64,000 nt of DNA from NCBI RefSeq assembly GCF_013280595.1, contig NZ_JAAATY010000008.1:274031-338030 (forward strand), written 5' to 3'. The translations under genes and the position numbers were made by a program. Origin of the DNA: Kibdelosporangium persicum. GTDB lineage: Bacteria > Actinomycetota > Actinomycetes > Mycobacteriales > Pseudonocardiaceae. The notes beneath the pieces are model-generated. The model had not been told where the DNA came from, made no database searches, and saw only the letters and a program-made list of their open reading frames with translations. Every line of letters starts with the position of its first letter. The first letter of the stretch is position 1. This document shows, piece after piece, positions 19,601 through 25,681 of this stretch.

Positions 19601-20098
19601 TTGTTCATCGACGAGGCCTATTCGTTGACGGAGGCCTGGTACGACGACTACGGCTCGGAGGCGATCGCGGAGCTGATCAAGCTGATGGAGGAGCACCGCG
19701 AGGACTTGGTCGTCATCGTGGCCGGGTACGACGGCAAGATGGCCAAGTTCATGGACAAGAACCCGGGTCTGGCGTCGCGGTTCCCGACCAAGCTGCGGTT
19801 CCCGGACTACAGCGACGACGAGCTGGTCGCGATCTTCAAGGCGATGACCGCGAAGGCCGGCTACGAGCTGCACCCCGACGTGATCCCGGCGGTCCGCGAG
19901 TTGCTCAGGCGCACGCCCCGGGGCGAGTCCTTCGGCAACGGCCGGTTCGTCCGCAACGTGTTCGACCGGGCGGTGGCTCTCCAGGGCCACCGGATCACCA
20001 GCAGCGCCGAGTCACCCGAGGTCCGGCTGCTGCTCGCCGAGGACCTGCCGAAGTCCCAGGACACCGGGCACGATGTGCCAACTGGCCAATACCTCTGA
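16604..20098 (+). CDS. Giant CbxX/SpoVK-like protein with three AAA+ modules
   Basis: A 1164-residue cytoplasmic ATPase. Residues 1-380 are a helical region with no recognised motif. Module 1 (about 385-610) has a degenerate P-loop (GPDATGRRT) and a Walker B-like VLVLDGLDRI. Module 2 (about 625-880) has an intact Walker A, GPPGTGKT, but Walker B reads LCVESAHEL. Module 3 (about 895-1150) has GSPGTAKT and a canonical LFIDEAYSL, with pore-like GEYLGQT. Modules 2 and 3 resemble CbxX/CfxQ, SpoVK and the EccA ATPases of ESX systems. ATG 16604 has GAGGGGG upstream. There are no ESX or other partner genes alongside; it is monocistronic and ends near an unusual inverted repeat. The role is unknown, perhaps a chaperone or remodelling enzyme. 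Confidence 0.88.
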   Translation: MGRPRLPDHLEILLSDEPVVDLYAHGPWRVPDGLLEEIAERARVLNNDPRVAELPYNLTDFYGQQATVVGAELWCIVPYLSGIAAIRGGNRADLEAELLNAFRGEQLPVNRDPAWFSARTNKFRPPGDWLITAAGDDPAKRELAYQLARECLDVFAGIEPFERRRQAAIKLYELPKPEEESGTPYGNLVNVWARAATDEILADLPELAGTVNYLEWVVSGFVAAHDRLRAAISGWEAAAAVACLLQQAGVWESPAEFAVFTDTTLYENVKKYISQPFAESWATEVRAWLARGLIEGEADACRAWLDMGMRLEACFRGLPEGPNSAGTLLPVTSFQRAVRDLFRRRPLVNPLERKFTVVTRAAQEQPVPARPEFSLVGQPELASAIRDLRVDRPSEQRRIRLLVAGPDATGRRTAVSALIQNLVDNRVVAGARWISDPIYTTLDASNALQQLNRDVRECIAERNVLVLDGLDRIVGIDRCGTAVAEELRRSLKRHPELHVIAVCGLGGDTRLFDTNPALYQLFRVARTHEFTDKQYAELLKRAVARRGASISRAVSLAAGVLLTRTPPLLNLRGARLVEHLAEQSVLAARKRAKVGPSRSVGVTEADLPRQLVPGDVAGSDPQAELDSCVGLEKIKRELALLVAEEKAHRMRREAGMVVDDRARHMVFTGPPGTGKTMVARILGRMFAATGVLSSGHIVVVDRADLVHGEGWEIGPRVRRLVDRAVGGVLCVESAHELQPSDDDWRNRETVNALVAAVQSHGKDLVVVLTGPDAGVNGLLKSEPDLAAFFPSVLRFPPLTEDSFVALFEAKAEAAGFTLRDGVVQKVRSLVKSTPTGNARMAIGLLERAIARQARRVLADDVVGEDESLHEILAEDVPDTLATTSWVELPNDPLSEIDKLIGLDSVKHEVRLLVAEAKADRMRREAGIPLAAPTRHLVFTGSPGTAKTTMARLLAAVYAKLGLLSSGHLVEVSRGDLIGEYLGQTAPKVRAAVAKALGGVLFIDEAYSLTEAWYDDYGSEAIAELIKLMEEHREDLVVIVAGYDGKMAKFMDKNPGLASRFPTKLRFPDYSDDELVAIFKAMTAKAGYELHPDVIPAVRELLRRTPRGESFGNGRFVRNVFDRAVALQGHRITSSAESPEVRLLLAEDLPKSQDTGHDVPTGQYL

Positions 20099-20145
20099 CA
20101 TGTGTACAAAAGGACCGGCTGTCTCCCGATCGTCAACCGCATACA

Positions 20146-20173
20146 CCATATGTCCAACCCGTCGGACATATGG
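20146..20173. repeat. Perfect 10-bp inverted repeat with flanking TTGGACAA-like repeats
   Basis: CCATATGTCC (20146-20155) and GGACATATGG (20164-20173) are perfectly complementary around 8 nt. The word TGGACAAC recurs after the right arm and again near 20230 (CACTTGGACAACC), with a variant CTTGGCCAAC near 20210. The repeat lies between the convergent AAA+ and GGDEF genes, so it may be a terminator; the repeated half-words also suggest protein binding. Confidence 0.6.
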
Positions 20174-20252
20174 ACAACTGTCGCTCCTGAGCCCAGGGTA
20201 TGCGCCACTTGGCCAACGCTTAGGACACTTGGACAACCCGAGTTACACCTGG

Positions 20253-21623
20253 TCAGGAGGGAATGTCCGTCCGACGGCGCAGTGGGCGCGCCTGTAAGGG
20301 GATGGCTGATGGGATGACGTCCGCAGCCGGGGCCGTCGCGCCGTTGTCGCTGGGAGTGGCCAGGCAGATCTGGTTGCGACCGGCCTCCTTGGCGGCGAGC
20401 AGTGCCGCGTCCGCCGCCAGGACCAGGCGATCGGTATCCACACCGGAGTCCGGGTAGACGGCCGCGCCCATGGACACCCTGATGCCGTCGAGGACAAGGG
20501 TCTTGCCGGTCTTGGCGTGCGTGATGGACACCGGCGTGTGCGCCAGACGCAGCCGGATGCGTTCGCCGACCGACAGCAGTTCGGTACTGGACGTGCCGGG
20601 AAGCACGACCGCGAGTTCGTCGCCGCCCCATCTCGCGGCCAGGTCGCCGCGGCGGATCTCGGAGCGGACCACCCGGACGACCGCCTGGAGCGCCTGGTCA
20701 CCCGCTGGGTGGCCGTAGCTGTTGTTGATCTCGCTGAACTTGTCGACGTCCATCATCAACACGCCGACGTTGCCGCCGACCAACTCGGCGCGCCGCAACT
20801 CGGCACCGACCACCTGGGACCAGAACGTCGGCGCGGCCAGCCCGGTCTTGTCGTCGGTCCGGGCCTGACGTTGGTACTGCGGCAGCAGCAGGTCGCGGTG
20901 GAGCGCCAGCACGGTGACCATCAGCACGGGCACAACCCACGGGTTGGACGCCTCCAAGGCGCCGACCGCGATACCGAGGCCGAGTGCGGCGGCCACCACG
21001 AGCTGGTCGGACAGGTCACCGAGGGCTCGCCGGGCGGTGGCCTCCGGGGAGGACAAGAGGATCGCGCCGACGACCATGGCGTAGTTGATCAGCCACCACG
21101 TCGCGGCCGCGGCGATCACGATGACCAGCGACCACGGTCCGACCGGGACACGTGGCGCGCTCTCCAGGCCACCGGCCCGCAGCACCGCCGAGGCGCAGGT
21201 GCTGGCCAGGATGAACGTGGCCGCGGAGAAGATCTTGCGATGCCAGACGAACTGGCCGTAGACCCGCGCCCAGCAGAACCCGTAGGCGATCACCACGAGC
21301 GCGACTACAAGCGGTAACGGCAGTAGAAGCACCCCGGTGAACACCCAGAGTGACTTCAGGTTGGTGTACGGGACGCCTTCGACGGCGACCTCGCGCCTGC
21401 GTTCGATGCTCCGCGCCGCCTCGAGGTGCAGCAACGATGCCGTGGCCAGCACCGCGAACCACACCCATTCGGTGCGGCTCACGCTCACATGCAGGCTCGC
21501 CATCACTGTGACCAGGACCGCGACCAGGTCCGTGACCAGCACATACGCCAACGCGGCTGGTGGAAGCGAGAAGAGACGCCACTTTCGGGGCGAGACCCAG
21601 CGCAGCCTGGGGTTCACACTCAT
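20253..21623 (-). CDS. Membrane GGDEF-domain protein (putative diguanylate cyclase)
   Basis: A protein of about 456 residues with seven or eight membrane helices in the first 240 residues and a GGDEF domain at about 270-430. It should make cyclic di-GMP from GTP at the membrane. The signature reads RWGGDEL, so the final Phe of GGDEF is Leu; the metal-binding Asp (MMDVDKFSEINN) and the NNSYGHPAGDQAL segment are intact, so activity is plausible but not certain. No RxxD inhibitory site is obvious just before the signature. The start ATG 21623 is preferred over GTG 21653, which lacks a Shine-Dalgarno. No EAL domain is present. It diverges from a repeat-peptide gene. Confidence 0.9.
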   Translation of the reverse strand: MSVNPRLRWVSPRKWRLFSLPPAALAYVLVTDLVAVLVTVMASLHVSVSRTEWVWFAVLATASLLHLEAARSIERRREVAVEGVPYTNLKSLWVFTGVLLLPLPLVVALVVIAYGFCWARVYGQFVWHRKIFSAATFILASTCASAVLRAGGLESAPRVPVGPWSLVIVIAAAATWWLINYAMVVGAILLSSPEATARRALGDLSDQLVVAAALGLGIAVGALEASNPWVVPVLMVTVLALHRDLLLPQYQRQARTDDKTGLAAPTFWSQVVGAELRRAELVGGNVGVLMMDVDKFSEINNSYGHPAGDQALQAVVRVVRSEIRRGDLAARWGGDELAVVLPGTSSTELLSVGERIRLRLAHTPVSITHAKTGKTLVLDGIRVSMGAAVYPDSGVDTDRLVLAADAALLAAKEAGRNQICLATPSDNGATAPAADVIPSAIPLQARPLRRRTDIPS

Positions 21624-21683
21624 CACCAGGCCCGTATCAGCAACGCGGGTCACCCGGTGAACGGTAATCGGCTAGGACACCCG

Positions 21684-21746
21684 ATGTCTTTCGGCCAGTC
21701 GGGGGTCTTGCACCGATCCGATGTGTACAGAGAGGAACGACCATGA
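21684..21746 (+). CDS. 20-codon ORF upstream of and overlapping the repeat-peptide gene
   Basis: ATG 21684 has TAGGA 7 nt upstream and opens a 20-codon frame (beginning MSFGQSGVLH and ending REERP). Its TGA overlaps the ATG of the next ORF by four bases (ATGA). The overlap and the ribosome site suggest it may be translated and coupled to the repeat peptide. It is short and has no recognisable family, so the call is tentative. Confidence 0.3.
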   Translation: MSFGQSGVLHRSDVYREERP

Positions 21747-21892
21747 GCGGCAACGAGTGGGTCCAGCGCGGGAACGAGTGGTTCGCGGGCAACGAGTGGT
21801 TCGCAGGGAACGAATGGTTCACCGGCAACGAGTGGTTCGCGGGAAACGAATGGTTCACCGGCAACGAGTGGCTCTTCCAGGCCGCCTGCTGA
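21743..21892 (+). CDS. 49-residue peptide made of tandem GNEWF(A/T) hexapeptides
   Basis: ATG 21743, with GAGAGGA about 7 nt upstream, opens a 49-codon frame. After MSGNEWVQR come GNEWFA, GNEWFA, GNEWFT, GNEWFA and GNEWFT, then GNEWLFQAAC and stop. That gives seven GNEW units, mostly at a strict six-residue period, with a terminal Cys. Synonymous changes between units (GAG/GAA, GGC/GGG/GGA) argue that the protein sequence is what is kept. There is no signal peptide and no membrane segment. A strong terminator follows 13 bp after the stop, so it looks like an independent small gene. I recognise no family. A repeat-core ribosomal peptide precursor, a structural or scaffold peptide, and a binding peptide are all possible; no maturation enzyme is adjacent. 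Confidence 0.7.
   Translation: MSGNEWVQRGNEWFAGNEWFAGNEWFTGNEWFAGNEWFTGNEWLFQAAC
21770..21859 (+). repeat. Five 18-bp tandem repeats inside the repeat-peptide gene
   Basis: Five consecutive 18-bp units encode GNEWF plus Ala or Thr. Units differ mainly at wobble positions and at the GCG/GCA/ACC codon. Confidence 0.85.
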
Positions 21893-21905
21893 TGCGAGCC
21901 CAGGG

Positions 21906-21938
21906 GGTGGCGGGCTCGCCCTCGCTGAGCCCGCCACC
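21906..21938 (+). terminator. Terminator of the repeat-peptide gene (12-bp perfect stem)
   Basis: GGTGGCGGGCTC (21906-21917) pairs with GAGCCCGCCACC (21927-21938) over a 9-nt loop, starting 13 bp after the stop of the repeat-peptide ORF. Confidence 0.8.
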
Positions 21939-22007
21939 TCGGCGCCGCCGCATGCTGGTCGCGGCCGGCGCCATCGCCATAGAGACGTGGGCGTGCGCCG
22001 TGCGTTG

Positions 22008-22068
22008 ACCGGCGATGGTCCCTCAGGTCCGAAGATCGGACGCGCAGGGCAGGACCGGAATCGCCGGT
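22008..22068 (-). terminator. Long imperfect hairpin after paaE
   Basis: ACCGGCGAT (22008-22016) pairs with ATCGCCGGT (22060-22068), reinforced by GGTCC at 22017-22021 against GGACC at 22052-22056. It begins right after the paaE stop codon and probably ends the paa transcript. Confidence 0.5.
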
Positions 22069-22069
22069 G

Positions 22070-23143
22070 TCACTGGTCGAAGTCGATCTCCACGGTGTCC
22101 GATGTGGGCACGGTCTGGCAGGTGAGTACGAAGCCCGCGTCGACCTCCGCGTCCTCCAACGCGAAGTTGCGGCGCATGTGGACCTTCCCGGTGATCACCT
22201 TGGCCCGGCACGTCCCGCACACCCCGCCCTTGCAGGCGAACGGCAGATCGGGGCGTACCCGCTGGGCGCCTTCCAGCAGGGTCGAGTCGCGGGGCACGAC
22301 CGCCGTGGTGGTCCGGCTGTCGAGCCGGACGGTCACTTCGGCGCTGGGCCCGGTCGTGCCTGGGTCGACGTGGTGGACCTGCTCGGGCGGCGTGTCCTCC
22401 ACATAGAACAGCTCGAAGTGGACACGTTCCCGGGGAACTCCGAGTTCCGCCAGGACTTCCCGCGCCTCGGTCACCATGCCGAACGGTCCGCACAGCCACC
22501 AGTGGTCCACCTCGGACACCCGCGTCAGCATGGGCAGCAGGAGGCGGAGTTTCTCGCCGTCCAAACGGCCGGTGAACAGCTCGGCCTCGCGGGGTTCGCG
22601 GGACAGCACGTGCACGAGTTCCAGCCGGGCTGTGTAGCGGTCCTTAAGGTCGGCGAGTTCGTCGGCGAACATGACTGTATTGGTGCGGCGGTTGCCGTAG
22701 AGCAGCACCGCGCTCGCCGAAGGGTCCTGCAGGACGGTCGACAGGATCGACATCACAGGCGTGATTCCTGAGCCGGCCGCCACCAGCACGTGCCGGGCCG
22801 GTGCCGGCTCGGGCGTGAAGTCGCCGGTCGGCGGCAGGACCTCGATGGTGTCGCCGGGTCGCACCTCGTGCACGAGCCACGGCGAGAACGCACCGCCGGG
22901 GACCTCACGGACGCCGATCCGTGGTTTCGAGCCGACCATGGCGCAGATCGAATACGAGCGCCGCTCGTCACGGCCGTCGATGATCCGCCGCAGAGTCAGC
23001 GACTGCCCGGCACGGAAGTCGTACTCGGCGGCCAGGTCCGGGGGTACGTCGAAGGTCACTGCGACGGCGTCGTCGCAGAGGCGCTCCACGTGGGCCACGG
23101 TCAGTTTGTGGAACTCGGTCCGGCGACGCAAGGAGGTGGTCAT
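22070..23143 (-). CDS. paaE: Phenylacetyl-CoA epoxidase, reductase subunit
   Basis: This 357-residue reductase carries electrons from NADPH to the di-iron oxygenase PaaABC(D). It has an FAD-binding ferredoxin-reductase domain (about 1-120, with RSYSICA), an NAD(P) domain (about 120-235, VAAGSGITPVMS and LLYGNRRTNTVMF), and a C-terminal plant-type [2Fe-2S] domain (about 265-357) with CKGGVCGTCRA and a distal Cys in LTCQT. ATG 23143 lies 2 bp after the paaD stop and has GGAGGT upstream; the longer frame would run inside paaD. It is the last gene of the leftward paaZABCDE operon and is followed by a hairpin. Confidence 0.96.
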   Translation of the reverse strand: MTTSLRRRTEFHKLTVAHVERLCDDAVAVTFDVPPDLAAEYDFRAGQSLTLRRIIDGRDERRSYSICAMVGSKPRIGVREVPGGAFSPWLVHEVRPGDTIEVLPPTGDFTPEPAPARHVLVAAGSGITPVMSILSTVLQDPSASAVLLYGNRRTNTVMFADELADLKDRYTARLELVHVLSREPREAELFTGRLDGEKLRLLLPMLTRVSEVDHWWLCGPFGMVTEAREVLAELGVPRERVHFELFYVEDTPPEQVHHVDPGTTGPSAEVTVRLDSRTTTAVVPRDSTLLEGAQRVRPDLPFACKGGVCGTCRAKVITGKVHMRRNFALEDAEVDAGFVLTCQTVPTSDTVEIDFDQ

Positions 23144-23145
23144 TG

Positions 23146-23631
23146 TCAGATCTCCTTGACGTGTTCGAACGGTTCGGCGCACGCCCGGCAGCGCCGCAGC
23201 GCCTTGCACGCCGTGGCGCTGAATTCCGACAACAGCTCGGTGTCCGGCGACCCGCACCGCGGGCACGCGACCCGCTTGGGCGGGGCGGTCAGCGTGAGCG
23301 GGATCGGGCCGCCTCTGGGCGCCGCGCCGGGCGGGGCGATACCGGCTTCGGCGAGCTTCTGGCGTCCTGTCGCGGTGATCCAGTCGGTGGTCCACGCGGG
23401 CGACAGGACCGTGCGTACATCGACGGCCCCGAACCCGGCCTGGTGCAGCGCCGAGCGCAAGTCGGAACGCATGGCGTCCATCGCGGGACAGCCGGTGTAC
23501 GTGGGCGTGATGGTCACGACCACGCCATCCGGCGTCTCCTCGACCTCACGCAGGACACCCAGATCGGCCAGGGTCAGCATGGGCAGTTCCGGATCGGTGA
23601 CCGTTTCGGCCACGGCACGCGCGCTCACCAT
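23146..23631 (-). CDS. paaD: Phenylacetyl-CoA epoxidase, PaaD subunit (Fe-S assembly-like)
   Basis: A 161-residue PaaD protein. The N-terminal MIP18/SufT-like (DUF59) part has DPELPMLTLADLGVL and PTYTGCPAM; the C-terminus is a zinc ribbon with CPRCGSPDTE and CRAC before EPFEHVKEI. PaaD is required for activity of the phenylacetyl-CoA mono-oxygenase, probably in maturation of its metal site. It overlaps paaC by 7 bp and lies 2 bp before paaE, so the subunits are co-translated. Confidence 0.95.
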   Translation of the reverse strand: MVSARAVAETVTDPELPMLTLADLGVLREVEETPDGVVVTITPTYTGCPAMDAMRSDLRSALHQAGFGAVDVRTVLSPAWTTDWITATGRQKLAEAGIAPPGAAPRGGPIPLTLTAPPKRVACPRCGSPDTELLSEFSATACKALRRCRACAEPFEHVKEI

Positions 23632-24470
23632 GTCGCGTCCGGATGGGCTCGGGCGACGCTCTGCATTTCAGCCAGCAACGGCTCCAGGTGTTCGGTGTGC
23701 CGCCCTGCGGTCGGGACCGGGCGCAGGTATGGCTGCTTCAGCGCGCCAGCCGTGATGACCTGCGCCATCACCGCGTCGAACTCCTCGCGCAGGGCCTTGT
23801 CGTCCTCATTCTCACCGTCGAAGAGCTCGTCGACGTACGGCCACACCTCGTCCAGCCCGGCCTGCATCCGTTCGTGCGACAGATCCGTGCCGTCGCCGAG
23901 CCGGACGACCCAACGGGCCGCGTAGTCGCGGTGATACGTCAGTTCCTTGACGCCCTTGGCCGCGATCGCGGTGAGGACCTGGTCGGGCGAATCGACCAGG
24001 CGCTGGAAAAGAGCCAGCCGCCAGGTGCTGAACACCAGCAGCCTGGCCATCGAGAAGGCGAAGTCGCCACCCGCCAGCTCGACCAGCCGGACGTTGTGGA
24101 AGTCCTCGGCCGCGCGGAAGAACGCCAAGGCGTCCTCATCGGACTGGTTCACCGCCGGGACCAGTGCCGGATCCGCCTTGGCCGCACGGGCGAGCAGCAG
24201 CCGGGCCTGGCCGAGCAGGTCGAGGCCGATGTTGGCCAACGCGACCTCGTCCTCCAGCTCCGGCGCCGCGGCCACCCACTCCTGCAGCCGGTGCGACATG
24301 ATCAGCGCGTCGTCACCGAGCCACAGGCAGGACCTGGCCAGCTCGGCGGCGTCCACACCGGACGGAACCGACGTGTCCATGCCCGCCAGCGGATCGGTGA
24401 AGCCGGTGCCGAAGGCCCACCGGGTGTCATTGTCTTCGGTAAGCGCCTCGTAGGCGTTGTCAAAGGACAT
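23625..24470 (-). CDS. paaC: Phenylacetyl-CoA epoxidase, structural subunit PaaC
   Basis: A 281-residue ferritin-like helical protein of the PaaA/PaaC family. PaaC forms the structural heterodimer with catalytic PaaA and lacks a working di-iron site. Recognisable segments are CLWLGDDALIMSHRLQEW, NIGLDLLGQARLLL, DFAFSMARLLVFSTWRLALFQ and ELTYHRDYAARWVVRLGDGT. It starts 6 bp after the paaB stop and overlaps paaD by 7 bp. Order and length agree with paaABCDE operons of other actinobacteria. Confidence 0.95.
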   Translation of the reverse strand: MSFDNAYEALTEDNDTRWAFGTGFTDPLAGMDTSVPSGVDAAELARSCLWLGDDALIMSHRLQEWVAAAPELEDEVALANIGLDLLGQARLLLARAAKADPALVPAVNQSDEDALAFFRAAEDFHNVRLVELAGGDFAFSMARLLVFSTWRLALFQRLVDSPDQVLTAIAAKGVKELTYHRDYAARWVVRLGDGTDLSHERMQAGLDEVWPYVDELFDGENEDDKALREEFDAVMAQVITAGALKQPYLRPVPTAGRHTEHLEPLLAEMQSVARAHPDATW

Positions 24471-24476
24471 CTCGGC

Positions 24477-24758
24477 TCACATGTGGGGGACGTCTTCGGG
24501 GATGTCGTAGAACGTGGGGTGCCGGTAGACCTTGTCCCCGCTCGGCGCGAAGAACGGGTCCTTCTCGTCCGGGCTCGACGCGGTGATGTGGTCGGCACGG
24601 ACGACCCAGATGCTGACACCCTCGTTGCGACGCGTGTAGAGATCGCGGGCGTTGCGCAGCGCCATCTCGTCGTCGGCGGCATGCAGCGATCCGACGTGGA
24701 CATGGTTGAGGCCACGCTTCCCGCGGACGAACACCTCGTACAGCGGCCAGTCACTCAT
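24477..24758 (-). CDS. paaB: Phenylacetyl-CoA epoxidase subunit PaaB
   Basis: A 93-residue PaaB protein, full length, with the typical [24 protein letters not shown] start and an [17 protein letters not shown] core. PaaB bridges PaaA-PaaC heterodimers in the multicomponent epoxidase. Its ATG overlaps the paaA stop in an ATGA junction, which fixes the start. It lies between paaA and paaC in the leftward operon. Confidence 0.95.
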   Translation of the reverse strand: MSDWPLYEVFVRGKRGLNHVHVGSLHAADDEMALRNARDLYTRRNEGVSIWVVRADHITASSPDEKDPFFAPSGDKVYRHPTFYDIPEDVPHM

Positions 24759-25681
24759 GCCACGGCCTCCTTGTGTTTGGCGGCGTACGCGGCGGCCGCG
24801 TCGCGCACCCACTGGCCGTCCTCGTGTGCCTTGCGGCGCCGCTCGATGCGGATCTTGTTGCACGGGCCGTTGCCGCTGACCACCTCTTTGAAGTGGTCCC
24901 AGTCGATCTGGCCGAAGTCGTAGTGGCCACGTTCGGGGTTCCAGCGAAGGTCCGGGTCCGGCAGCGTGACGCCGAGTTTCTCGGCCTGCGGCACGCTCAT
25001 GTCCACGAACCGCTGCCGCAGCTCGTCGTTGGTGTGCCGCTTGATCTTCCACGCCATGGACTGCGCGGTGTTGGTCGATTCCGCGTCCGGCGGGCCGAAC
25101 ATCATCAGCGACGGCCACCACCAGCGGTTGGTCGCGTCCTGCACCATGTCGCGCTGCTCCTGGGTGCCGCTCATCATCGTCATCAGCAGCTCGTAGCCCT
25201 GACGCTGGTGAAACGACTCCTCCTTGCAGATCCGGATCATCGCCCGCGCGTACGGCCCGTACGAACTGCGGCACAACGGGACCTGGTTGCAGATGGCGGC
25301 GCCGTCGACGAGCCACCCGATCACGCCGACGTCCGCGAACGTCAGCGTCGGGTAGTTGAAGATCGACGAGTACTTCTGGCGGCCTTCGATCAGCCGCTCG
25401 GTCAGGTCGGTGCGGTCGGCGCCCAGCGTCTCCGCGGCGGAGTACAGGTAGAGCCCGTGGCCGGCCTCATCCTGCACCTTGGCCAGCAGGATCGCCTTGC
25501 GGCGCAGCGAAGGCGCGCGGGTGATCCAGTCGCCTTCCGGCTGCATACCGATGATCTCCGAGTGGGCGTGCTGGGCGACCTGGCGGATCATCGTCTTGCG
25601 GTAGCCCTCGGGCATCCAGTCCCGCGGCTCGATCCGCTGGTCACGCTCGATGGTGGCGTCGAAGTGTTCCTGGAGGTTCAC
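24755..25681 (-). CDS. paaA: Phenylacetyl-CoA epoxidase, catalytic subunit PaaA
   Basis: A 308-residue di-iron oxygenase subunit that epoxidises the ring of phenylacetyl-CoA. Di-iron ligands are in the helices containing [13 protein letters not shown] and [15 protein letters not shown]; other PaaA hallmarks are [22 protein letters not shown] and [16 protein letters not shown] 25681 overlaps the paaZ stop (GTGA), giving tight coupling. The product is unstable and toxic, which fits co-expression with the ring-opening enzyme PaaZ. Confidence 0.97.
   Translation of the reverse strand: MNLQEHFDATIERDQRIEPRDWMPEGYRKTMIRQVAQHAHSEIIGMQPEGDWITRAPSLRRKAILLAKVQDEAGHGLYLYSAAETLGADRTDLTERLIEGRQKYSSIFNYPTLTFADVGVIGWLVDGAAICNQVPLCRSSYGPYARAMIRICKEESFHQRQGYELLMTMMSGTQEQRDMVQDATNRWWWPSLMMFGPPDAESTNTAQSMAWKIKRHTNDELRQRFVDMSVPQAEKLGVTLPDPDLRWNPERGHYDFGQIDWDHFKEVVSGNGPCNKIRIERRRKAHEDGQWVRDAAAAYAAKHKEAVA

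Noticed and set aside
16556..19990. Very long open frame on the minus strand opposite the three-AAA+ gene
   Set aside because: It mirrors the plus-strand gene, is low-complexity (Asp/Arg/Gly/Gln-rich) and has no family motif. High GC content keeps antisense frames open.
20012..20236. Short minus-strand frame across the dyad-rich junction
   Set aside because: No ribosome site and no protein-like composition; most of it is antisense to the AAA+ gene end and to repeats.
21770..21859. CRISPR array or minisatellite
   Set aside because: The 18-bp units have no spacers and keep a reading frame with a ribosome site and terminator, so they are coding repeats.
21721..22008. Arg/Val-rich 95-residue frame overlapping the repeat peptide
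   Set aside because: It is a frame-shifted reading of the 18-bp repeats and runs through the terminator; the +2 frame has the ribosome site and the clean repeat.
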